Both the position numbers and the translations under genes were made by a program. A DNA stretch of 64,000 bases, taken from positions 62,001-126,000 of the forward strand of contig LCGZ01000004.1 in the NCBI GenBank assembly GCA_001000065.1, given 5' to 3'. Under the pieces are notes generated by a model. That model was given only the letters and a program-made list of their open reading frames with translations. It had not been told where the DNA came from and searched no databases. This stretch comes from a candidate division TM6 bacterium GW2011_GWF2_43_87. Lineage in GTDB: Bacteria; Babelota; Babeliae; Babelales; Babelaceae. The stretch's first letter is position 1; each line of letters opens with the position of its first letter. This document shows positions 25,746-36,584 of this stretch, piece by piece.

Positions 25746-26381
25746 TTACACTCTAAAAATTGAAAGACTTCCCATCACCGTACTTGTATTGATAGTTATG
25801 CGTGGTGCAACCGTTGGTCCATGTGAAAAGTAGGACCGTGCACCAAATACTATCGCGTCACCATCTGGTAACGCTGTTCCTGAAAACGCTCCACGTGCAT
25901 TGATGCGGATAGGCACATCCTTGTTTATTTTTACTATGGTTTTACCCATTATGGTGTCTATAGACATGGTTATAGAATTTGTGGTTTTTGCTAGGATTTC
26001 AGGTGTGATGTGTGAAAGATCTAGTGTAGTTGAACCCATAACGGTTAGATATTCACATAATCCTGAGCTTTGGATTAGCGTCTGCTCGTCAAGTAGAACG
26101 TTTGCGGTTCCCATCCAGTTTGAATAAGATGGCAGGGAGCCTTGATAAGTTGAGCAACAATGCCATTCCATCTGATATTTAGAAAAGTTTGTGATGAGCA
26201 TAAAGCCAACATAGAGCAAGAATAGACCAAAGAATATGCGCCCGAATGGTATATGGATTCCAAATAGAATGTTAAAGAAAATTGAAATTCCGGACAATAT
26301 TAAGAATGTCCCGATTAATAATGAGCTGATCATTAAAGATCCTTTGTTGTTAAGTTTGTTATTGGATGACAAATTTGACAT
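25746..26381 (-). CDS. LiaF-like membrane protein, second of an overlapping pair, 211 aa
   Basis: The N-terminal ~70 residues form hydrophobic helices with the pattern GTFLILSGISIFFNILFGIHIPFGRIFF, and the C-terminal half is a beta-rich domain (SNGxxQ-like strands, TTLDLSHIT, GKTIVKINKDVPIRINARGAFSG, ending MGSLSIFRV) like the LiaF/VraT (DUF2154-type) family. In Firmicutes LiaF modulates an envelope-stress two-component system; no kinase or regulator is next to these genes. Its start codon lies 23 bp inside the end of the upstream paralogue, which points to translational coupling. Confidence 0.65.
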   Translation of the reverse strand: MSNLSSNNKLNNKGSLMISSLLIGTFLILSGISIFFNILFGIHIPFGRIFFGLFLLYVGFMLITNFSKYQMEWHCCSTYQGSLPSYSNWMGTANVLLDEQTLIQSSGLCEYLTVMGSTTLDLSHITPEILAKTTNSITMSIDTIMGKTIVKINKDVPIRINARGAFSGTALPDGDAIVFGARSYFSHGPTVAPRITINTSTVMGSLSIFRV

Positions 26382-26994
26382 GTCCCATGCGTACTTCTGT
26401 GTGTATTACGATAAGTGGGGAACGGTCGGGGTGTGAACGGTATAAAAAAGTTCCGAATGAGCTGTGTGTTCCATCAGGAAATTCGGTATCGCCCCATGCA
26501 CTTGTGGAGTGAATTTCAACCGGAATAACACCGCTTATTATAAAGACAGTTTGCCCTGCTCGGGTTCTGTTTTGAATTTCAAGCGGGTGTTCTGGTTTTT
26601 TTAATGCTTCTTCTGTTAGGGCTGAAAGATCGATGACAGCTTGTCCTTTGCGGGTTTCAAAACAGAGCTTAGGGGTTGATCCCTGAATTTTATCGTTGGT
26701 GACGCGAATATGCGAAGATTCTTTGCGAATTGAATGATATCCTGTGCAGCCGCGTCTATCAAAGCGTGGACCCGTGTAGCAGCCGCTCCAACATCCACTA
26801 CCCCAGCAACCAAAAAGGACGCGTAGCCCAAGGTAGATGAAAAAGAGGGCAAATATGGTTCGCGCTATAGGAATGGTGAATCCAAAAATTCCATTTAAGA
26901 TAAGTAATCCACCCCAGAGGATTAGTAAGCCGCCCCAGAAGAAGGATCCTGATAAAAAGGTTGTAGATGTGCAGAAGGGACCTATCTGTTTCAT
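26359..26994 (-). CDS. LiaF-like membrane protein, first of an overlapping pair, 211 aa
   Basis: Same architecture and same length as the downstream gene: hydrophobic N-terminus (WGGLLILWGGLLILNGIFGF, IARTIFALFFIYLGLRVLFG), then a Cys/Gly/Trp-rich stretch around GCWGSGCWSGCYTG (residues ~67-80) absent from the paralogue, then a beta-rich C-terminal domain with AVIDLSALTEEALKKPEHP and VIHTEVRMGHVKFVIQ. The pair arose by tandem duplication. Probably inner-membrane envelope-stress proteins, by analogy with LiaF. AAAGAA lies about 8 nt before the start. Confidence 0.65.
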   Translation of the reverse strand: MKQIGPFCTSTTFLSGSFFWGGLLILWGGLLILNGIFGFTIPIARTIFALFFIYLGLRVLFGCWGSGCWSGCYTGPRFDRRGCTGYHSIRKESSHIRVTNDKIQGSTPKLCFETRKGQAVIDLSALTEEALKKPEHPLEIQNRTRAGQTVFIISGVIPVEIHSTSAWGDTEFPDGTHSSFGTFLYRSHPDRSPLIVIHTEVRMGHVKFVIQ

Positions 26995-27315
26995 ACGGAA
27001 ATTCTTTCGATAATAAGATCGTTAGTAAATGAATTTTGCTGCGCTTTAGTTTACCAGATATAGAAAATGTGTCCAAAAATTCCTCGTTTGGAACACTTAA
27101 TTCTGCCATTCGAGAATGTCTCTCAATCCTATTGTAGGTAGCCACAAAATAGAAGAAAGTTCCAAAGATCCCCATCATTGGCATCAAGATCGGGCATTAC
27201 CTTTCTCTACCAGAAATTTTGTGTCTTTTTTCTAGTCTAACATATTTTTTGAGGGAGCTTTGGTGTGCATTTTTGATGATTAGCACGAAGGGATTTGAAA
27301 GCAAAACAGCTGGGT
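26995..27315. other. 321-bp gap upstream of the LiaF-like pair
   Basis: No promoter stands out. On the minus strand an open frame from 27187 begins with a plausible membrane segment (MMPMMGIFGTFFYF) but overlaps the LiaF-like gene in another frame and has no homologue I recognise. A 22-codon frame from an ATG behind GAGAAAGG also starts here (27195 downwards). I support neither as a gene. Confidence 0.4.
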
Positions 27316-28917
27316 TTAAAACATCTGGTCAATAAGGTTTTGAGCGCCGCTAGCAGAGAGTGTTGTTTTTAAACTTGCATAAAACGCTTCATCATAACTG
27401 CGTGTTTCTATCACAATAGGCATAGGCACGGCATGGCCGAGCAACAATACCTGCTTTTTGCTGTCAAGGGACGCAAGCACGGTTCGCAGCTCTGATGCAT
27501 TATGAGTGCCGCTTAGTACTGCTGCTATGTCTTTTTCATCATGCAGCTGTGCGGTGATTTTTGTTCCAATTTGTGAGAGAATCTCAGGGTCAATCCCTGA
27601 GGGCCGTTGATCTACCACCAGAAGGGATACATAATATTTACGCATCTCACGAGCAATAGTTCCAAAAATAGTTTGCTGAGCGGCCGATGGATTTAAGAAT
27701 TTATGCGCTTCTTCAATAGTAATAATTAGTTTGCGAGGCTCATCTTCCGTTCGCTGGGAACCTAAAAAGCGCTCTGTTTTTTCAGTATATAGTGCATGCA
27801 GCCGTCGGGTTACAATGTTGGCAACTAACAGATAGCAGAGGGTTGAGGTAAAATTACCAAATTCGATTACTACCGATATGCCACGATTAATATATTCCAT
27901 CATCTGATTGATAACATCGTCAGCTGGAGATTGTGCTTCAGGGGTAAAACAGCTTAATCGTTCTATCGATTTTACCTTGCGATAAAGTGCAGAGATTGAT
28001 TCAGGATGTGCCCCCACCGCTTCTGCCAACTCATTTAGTCGACTGCCGTGTAATAGTAATTCAGAGAGCCAGTTTTGACGGTATTTTGTATGAATAAGAT
28101 GGGCGGCTTCGCATGCCGTAGGGTGGAGATTAAGTTCCCCTTGGAGAGAGATAACATCTTGCACACTTATAGCATGGTAGGGGATTGAAACCGTAACATC
28201 AGGGCTTCCACCTCTGCGCCGAGTCGAAGTAGGATCTAATGAAAATATAGCAACACGGTCAGGAAATAGGGTTTTAAGGCCTTTTACAAAGTGAAGCCCA
28301 CCTTCTTTGCGTGCTTGAAGCCCATATTCACTATGCATATCAAAGATAACAGAAACTGCTTTTTGGCTTTTTGCAAGCCCGGCAAGTACCAATCGGGTTA
28401 AAAAAGTCTTTCCCGTTCCTGTTTTGCCAAAAATGCCGGTACTGCGCTCGGTAAGAGCTTCAAGGTTTATACAGACAGGAGCGGCCATGTCGAGTGGGTT
28501 GCCAATAGAAAAAAAACGTCCAGATGGTTCATCTTCGCGCCCAAAGATAAGAGCTACCTCTTCTGCTGTCGCTTCAAATACCGGTGCAAAGTGTGAGGGG
28601 ATGGTTTTTACAGGTTGTTTGCGCCCCTTGCTATCAAGCATTAACATGGGTCGTATGGTCGCTTGTACTAAAAGAAAACGATCTTTTATGGCATCGAACA
28701 GCAGGGAGTTTGAGCTGTATGGAGGCGAAAGAGGAATGTCAGGGTGTGAAATACCTAGTCGTACATCGGTGATGAGAGAGAAGAAAGTGGAATTTGGTCC
28801 CGTAATTGAGACAAACTTCCCACTTTTAACTTCTTCCAGGGGTGTTTCTGCAGCCACTCGCATCACAAAGCCTTCGGATAGCGAGCCAAAAAGAACGGTT
28901 CCAAGACGTTTACGCAT
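27316..28917 (-). CDS. herA: HerA-like hexameric DNA-translocating ATPase, 533 aa
   Basis: The protein has the HerA layout: an N-terminal beta-barrel-like HAS region (residues ~1-100), then an FtsK/HerA-type RecA core with Walker A GKTGTGKT at 164-171, Walker B-like strand VSVIFDMHSEYG, and the later motifs LIITIEEAHKF and LLVVDQRPSGID with QIGTKITAQLHD, typical of the DUF87/HerA group. HerA pumps DNA, usually with the nuclease NurA for end resection; no nurA is visible here. The gene starts 10 bp after atpC, so it is probably cotranscribed with atpD-atpC although functionally unrelated. Confidence 0.85.
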   Translation of the reverse strand: MRKRLGTVLFGSLSEGFVMRVAAETPLEEVKSGKFVSITGPNSTFFSLITDVRLGISHPDIPLSPPYSSNSLLFDAIKDRFLLVQATIRPMLMLDSKGRKQPVKTIPSHFAPVFEATAEEVALIFGREDEPSGRFFSIGNPLDMAAPVCINLEALTERSTGIFGKTGTGKTFLTRLVLAGLAKSQKAVSVIFDMHSEYGLQARKEGGLHFVKGLKTLFPDRVAIFSLDPTSTRRRGGSPDVTVSIPYHAISVQDVISLQGELNLHPTACEAAHLIHTKYRQNWLSELLLHGSRLNELAEAVGAHPESISALYRKVKSIERLSCFTPEAQSPADDVINQMMEYINRGISVVIEFGNFTSTLCYLLVANIVTRRLHALYTEKTERFLGSQRTEDEPRKLIITIEEAHKFLNPSAAQQTIFGTIAREMRKYYVSLLVVDQRPSGIDPEILSQIGTKITAQLHDEKDIAAVLSGTHNASELRTVLASLDSKKQVLLLGHAVPMPIVIETRSYDEAFYASLKTTLSASGAQNLIDQMF

Positions 28918-28927
28918 AATCTTTTAG

Positions 28928-30699
<1,772 letters not shown>

Positions 30700-30803
30700 T
30701 TAGTATACCACCATGAAATAAAAAAGGAGGATTTACATTGAAAATCTTTGCGAGGGATAGAATTTTTCAAAATCTGACTAAAGAAATCTGTTTCACATTT
30801 TGA

Positions 30804-30850
30804 CGATTTATATCAATTTTATTGACAAATTGCACGATTTATATAAGCTA
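30804..30850 (+). promoter_or_regulatory. Promoter and direct repeats of the GNAT-like array
   Basis: TTGACA (30823-30828), 16 bp, TAAGCT (30845-30850). Aligned without gaps to the promoter of copy 2 (32011-32038), both boxes and about half of the spacer are shared. ACGATTTATAT occurs at 30804-30814 and 30835-30845, 31 bp apart, flanking the -35, a possible operator pair. Confidence 0.6.
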
Positions 30851-30898
30851 AGAGATATATAAAATAAATAAAAAGAATACAAATAGCGGGGCGTAAAA

Positions 30899-31957
30899 AT
30901 GGCTAATTATCTATCTTTTATGAAGTATGTGGGATTAATGGGGCTTTTTGGTTATTATGGCTCTACCTGTCCTTTGAATATAACAAGCCCGCAGGAGGCT
31001 TTTTACAAAGCGGTTGAGTCTGCTGACGTGGTAACGGTTCAAGAGATGATGAAGACCGATCGTAAGATTGCTACTTCTTTGTATCAAGGTAAACCCATGT
31101 TATGGGGGTTGGTGCGTGCGACTCGTTTAAAAAATCAGGTTTCCGAATCTATGCTTAAAAAATATGCTCGGATAATAAACATGGTGGGCAAGGATGCTGC
31201 AGCATTAAAAATTATTAAGCAGGTTAAGTCAGAGCTACAACCGTGTTCTTTATTGAATTATGCCATTATGCGATGCCATCCTGCGATAGAGCATGAGTTA
31301 ATTAAGCTTTCGCCTGAATTAGTGCAATTTGCTCCTAAGCCCCGCACTAAGAACATGGATAAAAAGAAAGAGAAGCAATGCAAAGTCGCCGCTTTGTGTG
31401 CAGCTGAGATTGCGCCTTTTTTGACTGAGCAGATAACTGTTCTGGGTGAAAAAGTTTTAAAAAATGGCGAAAGCTTGGTGAATCCGGTTTTTTTTAAGGG
31501 TACGGTTAAAGATATAAAAGGGCGCGTTTTATCAGGCAAGATAGTGGCTGAGTTTAAAGAGCCGTCGGTCGTGAATTTTGATTTTTGGGTCTATTCTGCT
31601 GGTAAAAAGCTTTGCAAAACTCAATTTAAATTTACATGGCTTGATCAAGAGATGCAGGTCTATATAGATATTCTTGAGACGCCTGTAGATGAGCGCCATA
31701 ATGGGTTGGGTGGTATGCTGCTAGATGCTCTGGTTAATGCATGCGGTGCTTTTGGAAAGAAGGTTGTGGTGGGCTGTCAGGCTTATCCCTATGACAATGC
31801 AGAGAAAGAGATGGAGCTTACACCTATTCTTATCCACTTTTATAAGATGCATGGTTTTATACCCAGCAAAAATGATGCCTGTAAATTGACTCTGACCATT
31901 CAGAGTGGCAAAGTACTGACCGGTTATGACCTGAATGAATTAAAGAAAAAGAAATAA
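30899..31957 (+). CDS. Secreted ankyrin-like/GNAT-like protein, array copy 1, 352 aa
   Basis: First of six tandem paralogues. Layout: hydrophobic signal segment (residues 1-22); ankyrin-like helical repeats (EAFYKAVESADVVTVQEMM..., followed by GKPMLWGLVRATRLKN and KKYARIINMVGKDAA); a middle helical part; then a beta-rich C-terminus with GNAT features: strand MQVYIDILETPVDER, the acetyl-CoA loop ERHNGLGG near residue 263 (family pattern R/Q-x-x-G-x-G/A), and FYKMHGFIP resembling GNAT motif B. GNAT enzymes transfer acetyl groups from acetyl-CoA. That cofactor is cytosolic, so a secreted GNAT would make sense inside a host cell (inference). GGGGCG precedes the ATG by about 6 nt. Confidence 0.7.
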   Translation: MANYLSFMKYVGLMGLFGYYGSTCPLNITSPQEAFYKAVESADVVTVQEMMKTDRKIATSLYQGKPMLWGLVRATRLKNQVSESMLKKYARIINMVGKDAAALKIIKQVKSELQPCSLLNYAIMRCHPAIEHELIKLSPELVQFAPKPRTKNMDKKKEKQCKVAALCAAEIAPFLTEQITVLGEKVLKNGESLVNPVFFKGTVKDIKGRVLSGKIVAEFKEPSVVNFDFWVYSAGKKLCKTQFKFTWLDQEMQVYIDILETPVDERHNGLGGMLLDALVNACGAFGKKVVVGCQAYPYDNAEKEMELTPILIHFYKMHGFIPSKNDACKLTLTIQSGKVLTGYDLNELKKKK

Positions 31958-32010
31958 TTGATTTTAAGCCCAATGCACGCTCATATACAAAGGAGCACGG
32001 CTTGTTTTTA

Positions 32011-32038
32011 TTGACAAACTGTGTCTTTTGCATAGACT
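32011..32038 (+). promoter_or_regulatory. Promoter of GNAT-like array copy 2
   Basis: TTGACA (32011-32016), 16 bp, TAGACT (32033-32038), aligned base for base with the promoter of copy 1. Copies 3 and 4 follow copy 2 after only 26 and 9 bp, so this promoter probably drives copies 2-4. Confidence 0.6.
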
Positions 32039-32105
32039 AAACTTAGATCTGTTTTTCAATAGATCTGTATAAGTAATAAAAATATGAATAATCGAGTGAA
32101 TGAGA

Positions 32106-33134
32106 ATGACAATGCGTATGTTTTTTGTAAAATGTGTAGGAATTTTTACAGCCTTTGGTTGTTCTAATTATGCTTTTTCTGTATATGAAATGACTCCGCA
32201 GGAGGCGTTTTATAAAGCGGTTGAGTCTGCTGATGTGGAAATGGTTCAAAAGATGATTGAAATAGACCCTTTATTAAAGACCTCTTTGTATAAAGGTAAC
32301 CCTATGATATGGGGCGTATTGCAGGCAACTCGGCTGAAGAATAAGGTTGTGCAACCTGCGCTTAAAAAGTATGCAAAAATAATAAAGTTATTGGGAAAGA
32401 GTGCGGCTTGTTTGAAAATCAAGAAGGTTGATAGTGAGCCTTTTTTGCCGTTGGATTACTCGCTAAGGCGTTGTTATAGTCAGATTGATAAAGCACTTAT
32501 CAAATTTGAACAAAAACCCAGTAGCTATGTAACAAAAACTGCTGAGGAGTTTGTGCTACAGAATAAGGTAGCGGACAAACTGGTAGAAGAGTTGGAATTT
32601 TTTCTTGTAAACAAGATTATAGCGATGGACGTTTCATTAAGAAATTCGAAATTTGAGACGACAGCGGAAGCTGATTTTATTACGAATTTAAAGGATGTTA
32701 AGGGACGCGCTCTTTCGGGGAAATTTACGGGGAATATTAGTGTAGAGGGGGGTATAGAACAATTTTCCCTTAGTCTGTATACGTCAACGATTTTCTTGGC
32801 TAAGATCGAGGTCGAAGTTAACTGGCAAGTAGGAGAGAATATGGACGTTCTTGTTTCGGCTCTCAAAGTGTCAAAAGAGGAGCGGCAGAATGGGTTTGGT
32901 GGGATGATGCTCGATGCCGTTATCAAGGCCATTTGTCAGCTTGAAAAATCGGCAAAATTAGAGCTGTATGCGGCGCCTTCGGATGTTGATAAGTGCGACG
33001 AAAATTTGTTTTTTTCTCGTCTTGTTAGTTTTTATAAAAAACATAAATTTGTGCCAAATAAATGGGATGCAAATGATTTAAAGTTGACCATTGAAGAAGG
33101 TAAAGTGTTGCCCGCGTATAAGATTGAAAAGTAA
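32106..33134 (+). CDS. Secreted ankyrin-like/GNAT-like protein, array copy 2, 342 aa
   Basis: Closest to copy 1: EMTPQEAFYKAVESADVEMVQKMIE is shared almost exactly. Acetyl-CoA loop ERQNGFGG and motif-B-like FYKKHKFVP are present. Four in-frame ATGs lie close together (32100, 32106, 32112, 32118); 32106 is chosen because GAGTG ends 7 nt before it, but this is not firm. The signal segment is MFFVKCVGIFTAFGCSNYAFS. Confidence 0.7.
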   Translation: MTMRMFFVKCVGIFTAFGCSNYAFSVYEMTPQEAFYKAVESADVEMVQKMIEIDPLLKTSLYKGNPMIWGVLQATRLKNKVVQPALKKYAKIIKLLGKSAACLKIKKVDSEPFLPLDYSLRRCYSQIDKALIKFEQKPSSYVTKTAEEFVLQNKVADKLVEELEFFLVNKIIAMDVSLRNSKFETTAEADFITNLKDVKGRALSGKFTGNISVEGGIEQFSLSLYTSTIFLAKIEVEVNWQVGENMDVLVSALKVSKEERQNGFGGMMLDAVIKAICQLEKSAKLELYAAPSDVDKCDENLFFSRLVSFYKKHKFVPNKWDANDLKLTIEEGKVLPAYKIEK

Positions 33135-33160
33135 GTAAAGTTTAAAAAAGTGAGTGTTTT

Positions 33161-34228
33161 ATGAAAATTTATAGGATTTTTTTTAGGCTCTGTGCGGTTG
33201 GGTTTCTTTTTATTGGTACGTCTGTTTTCCCTTCAAATAATGATGATCAGATTAAGTTGATGTATAAAGTTGTTGAAGCGGGTGATGTTGAGATGGTTCA
33301 AAAAATGGTGGAAGTAGATCCATCATTAAAAACGAATTTTTATGAAAACAAACCGTTTTTATGGCCATTATTAAGGGCGACTCGGCTGAAGAATAAGGTG
33401 GAAGAGTCCAAGCTTAAGGACTATGCGAAGATAATAGGGCTGCTGGGCAAGGATGCTGCAGCTTTAAATATTATGAAAGAAAAAGGCTGTGGTGTTGAGA
33501 CTTTTATGCCTTTGGATTACTCGCTTCGTCGATGCTTTCCTTTGATAGATAAAGAATTGCTCAAGTTCAAACCATTCCCCCCGGGGTACGTTCCTAAAAC
33601 TGAGGAAGATAAAAAGAGTTTGAAAAAGTTTGCAGAGCTTTTTGTAGGGGAGCTCTCTTCCTTTTTTGTTGAACAGTTAAGCGCTATGAATAGTTTTTTT
33701 AAAGAAAATGAAAACGCAGGGCCACAGGAAGTCTGTTTTATTGGCTCCGTAAAGGATGGTGAGGGGCGTCTGTTTTCTGGGGTATTGAAAGTGGTGCGTG
33801 GGGCGAAATGTAAGCAACGTTTTTGTTTTAAATTGTATACGCAAAATAAGCCGCATGGTGAAATTAGTTTTGTAATACAGAGGCTTAATGAAAGTAGTCC
33901 AACTGCTGATATCGGGAGCCTTGAGGTTGTTAAAGATGAGCGTCACAATGGTATGGGGGGTATGTTGTTGGACTCTCTTATCAGTGCACTTTGCACACTT
34001 GAAAAGAATTGGTCCGTTAGTCTTTTAGCTTATCCTTTAACGTATAATAACGTAAAAACTGAACAGATGTTTTTGCCTCTCCTAATTGCTTTTTACAAAA
34101 TGCGTGGGTTTATTCCCAGTAAAAACAGTGTACATAATTTGACGTTGACTATCGTGGATGGCAAGGTTCAGGCAGGATGTGACAGAGCTGTGTTAAAGAA
34201 AATAAAAAATAAGTGTGAACTTAAATAG
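33161..34228 (+). CDS. Secreted ankyrin-like/GNAT-like protein, array copy 3, 355 aa
   Basis: Signal segment MKIYRIFFRLCAVGFLFIGTSVF; ankyrin-like VVEAGDVEMVQKMVEVDPSLKTNFYENKPFLW; acetyl-CoA loop ERHNGMGG followed by MLLDSLISAL, and FYKMRGFIPSKN, almost the same as copy 1. The start is 26 bp after the stop of copy 2, with only a weak GTGAGTG ahead, suggesting coupled expression. Confidence 0.7.
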   Translation: MKIYRIFFRLCAVGFLFIGTSVFPSNNDDQIKLMYKVVEAGDVEMVQKMVEVDPSLKTNFYENKPFLWPLLRATRLKNKVEESKLKDYAKIIGLLGKDAAALNIMKEKGCGVETFMPLDYSLRRCFPLIDKELLKFKPFPPGYVPKTEEDKKSLKKFAELFVGELSSFFVEQLSAMNSFFKENENAGPQEVCFIGSVKDGEGRLFSGVLKVVRGAKCKQRFCFKLYTQNKPHGEISFVIQRLNESSPTADIGSLEVVKDERHNGMGGMLLDSLISALCTLEKNWSVSLLAYPLTYNNVKTEQMFLPLLIAFYKMRGFIPSKNSVHNLTLTIVDGKVQAGCDRAVLKKIKNKCELK

Positions 34229-34237
34229 GATTTTTAA

Positions 34238-35281
34238 ATGAAGATACATCTGTTTTTTGGCCGAATAATCTTTGTACTGTTGGTGAGTGGTTTTTCCCCC
34301 TTCTTAAATAGTGGTGTTAAAGAGGTTAAGCTTTTATTTGAGGCCGTTGAGAAGGCGGATGTTTTAACCGTTCAAAAACTGTTGAAATTTAAACCGTCGT
34401 TGGCAGATTGTCGTTATAACTCAAGCCCGATTTTATGGGGTTTGTTGCAGGCAACTCGTCTTGAGAATAAGGTGGAAAAGGCAAAGCGTGAGGACTATGC
34501 AAAAATAGTGGGCTTGTTGGGCAAATCGGCTACACAATTTATACTTCATATTTCCCCCCTTCATAAAAAAGTTCGTATGTTGCCATCAACCTATTCACTT
34601 TTGCGTTGCTACTCGGAGATAGATAAAGCATTGTCTGTGTACCAAGAAAAACCTAAAGATTACACCCCTCAGACCGAAGGCAAGAAAGAGAGCATAGAAA
34701 AAATGGTAAGTTTGTCGAATGACGTGGTAGTGCCATTTTTGAAGAAGACTATTGAGCAGGCGCTTATCTTTTTTGACAAAGAGCTTAAAAAGAGAGCATT
34801 TGCAGAGATTGTTTTTGATAGTGGTATAAAAGATGCAAAGAATCGGCCACTTTTCTGGACTTTGGGTGCGAGAAAATTGATAACAACTACCGTCTTTTTT
34901 CTGGAGTTGCATACGGAAGAGACACTGTTGTGTAGAATGGATTTTAATGTTTTAAAGTCGGGTCCTGCGCTGAGGGTATATATAGCCGGCCTAAAATCTC
35001 CTCAATCCGAGCGACAAAATGGATATGCACGATTGGTGTTAGGGGCTGTTATTAAGGCGTTTGCTCAGGTCGACAAAAAGGTGTATGTATGGTTAGTGGC
35101 AGAGCCGCAATATGAAGATGAGCATGTAAAAAAAATGTATTTGCCTCGTCTGATTGGTCTTTATAAATCGCTTGGCTTTAGGGTGAAGAACTTAACAACG
35201 GGAGAGCTTTTTTTATGGCTAGTAGATGGTAAGGTGCAGGAGGCATGGGAACCTGGAGCATTGACTTGTTTACAAGACTAA
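34238..35281 (+). CDS. Secreted ankyrin-like/GNAT-like protein, array copy 4, 347 aa
   Basis: Begins 9 bp after copy 3, with AGGA overlapping the previous stop. Signal segment MKIHLFFGRIIFVLLVSGF. The acetyl-CoA loop reads ERQNGYAR, so the last glycine of the usual G-x-G is Ala, which the family pattern allows. It pairs with copy 5 through shared YTPQT-x-GKKE-x-I-x-KMV and VVPFLKK segments. Motif B is LYKSLGFR. Confidence 0.7.
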   Translation: MKIHLFFGRIIFVLLVSGFSPFLNSGVKEVKLLFEAVEKADVLTVQKLLKFKPSLADCRYNSSPILWGLLQATRLENKVEKAKREDYAKIVGLLGKSATQFILHISPLHKKVRMLPSTYSLLRCYSEIDKALSVYQEKPKDYTPQTEGKKESIEKMVSLSNDVVVPFLKKTIEQALIFFDKELKKRAFAEIVFDSGIKDAKNRPLFWTLGARKLITTTVFFLELHTEETLLCRMDFNVLKSGPALRVYIAGLKSPQSERQNGYARLVLGAVIKAFAQVDKKVYVWLVAEPQYEDEHVKKMYLPRLIGLYKSLGFRVKNLTTGELFLWLVDGKVQEAWEPGALTCLQD

Positions 35282-35357
35282 AAGTAGGGGCGAGTGCCCC
35301 AGAAAAAATTATTCGAACGTAGATTAGATTAAATAAATAAAAAATATAGGAATGATG

Positions 35358-36398
35358 ATGAATAACTATAGGATTTTTGTACGTTGCGTAGGAATGATCG
35401 CGGTTCTTGTGTGTGGACCTTCTCTGTATGCTTTAAATAAGAGCGATGACAATAAAAAATTTTATGAGGCAATTGAGACAGCTGATGTTAAAACGGTGCA
35501 GCAAATGCTAAAGGTAAATCCGTTATTATCAGAGGCGTCTCACCAAGGCAAACCGATGTTGTGGGGTGTGTTGCATAAAACAGCGCTTAAAAATGTTGTT
35601 ACACATATTGCACTTCAGAATTATGCAGAAATTGTAGGTCTTTTGGGTAAGTCATCAACAAGGTTTACGATTGGATCTAACAGTGGATATAAAAAGCCTT
35701 TACTCTATTCGCTACTATATTGCTATCCAGAGATTGATAGGGCGTTGCTAGCGTTCAAAAAAAAGCCTCAGGGTTATACTCCTCAGACCAAAGGTAAGAA
35801 AGAGGAAATAGCCAAAATGGTGGCTCTGTCTGCAGATGGGGTGGTTCCTTTTTTGAAGAAGAATGTTGGGGAGGTAATGGATTTTTTTGGTAAAAATCCT
35901 GAAGTTAAGAAGGTTTTTCCCGTTGTTGGTTTTGAAAGCGGTATAAGTGATGGGCAAGGTCGTCTTTTATCGTGGAAGATTGATGGGTGGAAGCACCCAA
36001 ATTTTGCGCGTGTCTTTTTTTCTTTGACCTTGTGTTCACAGGAAAAGATTTTATGTACGGCAAATTTTAATTTTCTGCAATCCGAGTCTGGCCTGGATTT
36101 TAATATAGGCTTTTTGGAGTCTCCATTAGAAGAGCGTCAAAATGGCTATGGTAGGTTAGCGCTTAGCATGATTATCAAAACCGCTTCTGCGCTTTATAAA
36201 AAGGTATATGTGAGTTTGGCTGCAGATCCATTTGATGGGAATGAAAAAGATAAGAAACGTTTTTTGCCTCGATTAGTTAACTTTTACAAATCTCAGGGTT
36301 TTAGATCGGATGGTTCGAGCGAGAGAAGTCTTTTTTTATGGCTTGTAGATGGTAAGGTGCAGACAGCCTGTGAATCGGGGGCATTAAACGCTAAATAA
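35358..36398 (+). CDS. Secreted ankyrin-like/GNAT-like protein, array copy 5, 346 aa
   Basis: Three consecutive ATGs (35352, 35355, 35358); the last is chosen because TAGGA ends 6 nt before it. Signal segment MNNYRIFVRCVGMIAVLVCG. Acetyl-CoA loop ERQNGYGR, motif B FYKSQGFRS, and a C-terminal SLFLWLVDGKVQ shared with copy 4. The gap to copy 4 is about 70 bp and AT-rich, so a promoter of its own is possible. A terminator follows. Confidence 0.7.
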   Translation: MNNYRIFVRCVGMIAVLVCGPSLYALNKSDDNKKFYEAIETADVKTVQQMLKVNPLLSEASHQGKPMLWGVLHKTALKNVVTHIALQNYAEIVGLLGKSSTRFTIGSNSGYKKPLLYSLLYCYPEIDRALLAFKKKPQGYTPQTKGKKEEIAKMVALSADGVVPFLKKNVGEVMDFFGKNPEVKKVFPVVGFESGISDGQGRLLSWKIDGWKHPNFARVFFSLTLCSQEKILCTANFNFLQSESGLDFNIGFLESPLEERQNGYGRLALSMIIKTASALYKKVYVSLAADPFDGNEKDKKRFLPRLVNFYKSQGFRSDGSSERSLFLWLVDGKVQTACESGALNAK

Positions 36399-36430
36399 TT
36401 AGACGTTTTTAAATAGGTTTAGGTTTTTGC

Positions 36431-36459
36431 AGAGCAGGATATAAATCTTGCTCTTTTTT
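36431..36459 (+). terminator. Rho-independent terminator between GNAT-like copies 5 and 6
   Basis: AGAGCA...TGCTCT stem extended by GAT/ATC across single mismatches, a small loop, then TTTTTT. It lies 32 bp after the stop of copy 5, separating copy 6 as its own unit. Confidence 0.75.
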
Positions 36460-36584
36460 ATGCAAATTTCTAAATTCTTCTAAATTTTTACGATCAGGTT
36501 CTGGTGTCTTAAGAAGTGGAATTGGTAGGATGAAATTTGATGGAGTTGAATTAGTCAAGAGAGTATTAAAAGGGGGTGGGTCTT

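Noticed and set aside
26798-27187. 129-aa minus-strand ORF starting MMPMMGIFGTFFYF
   Set aside because: The start looks like a membrane segment, but two thirds overlap the LiaF-like gene in another frame, the start is TTG and no homologue is recognised.
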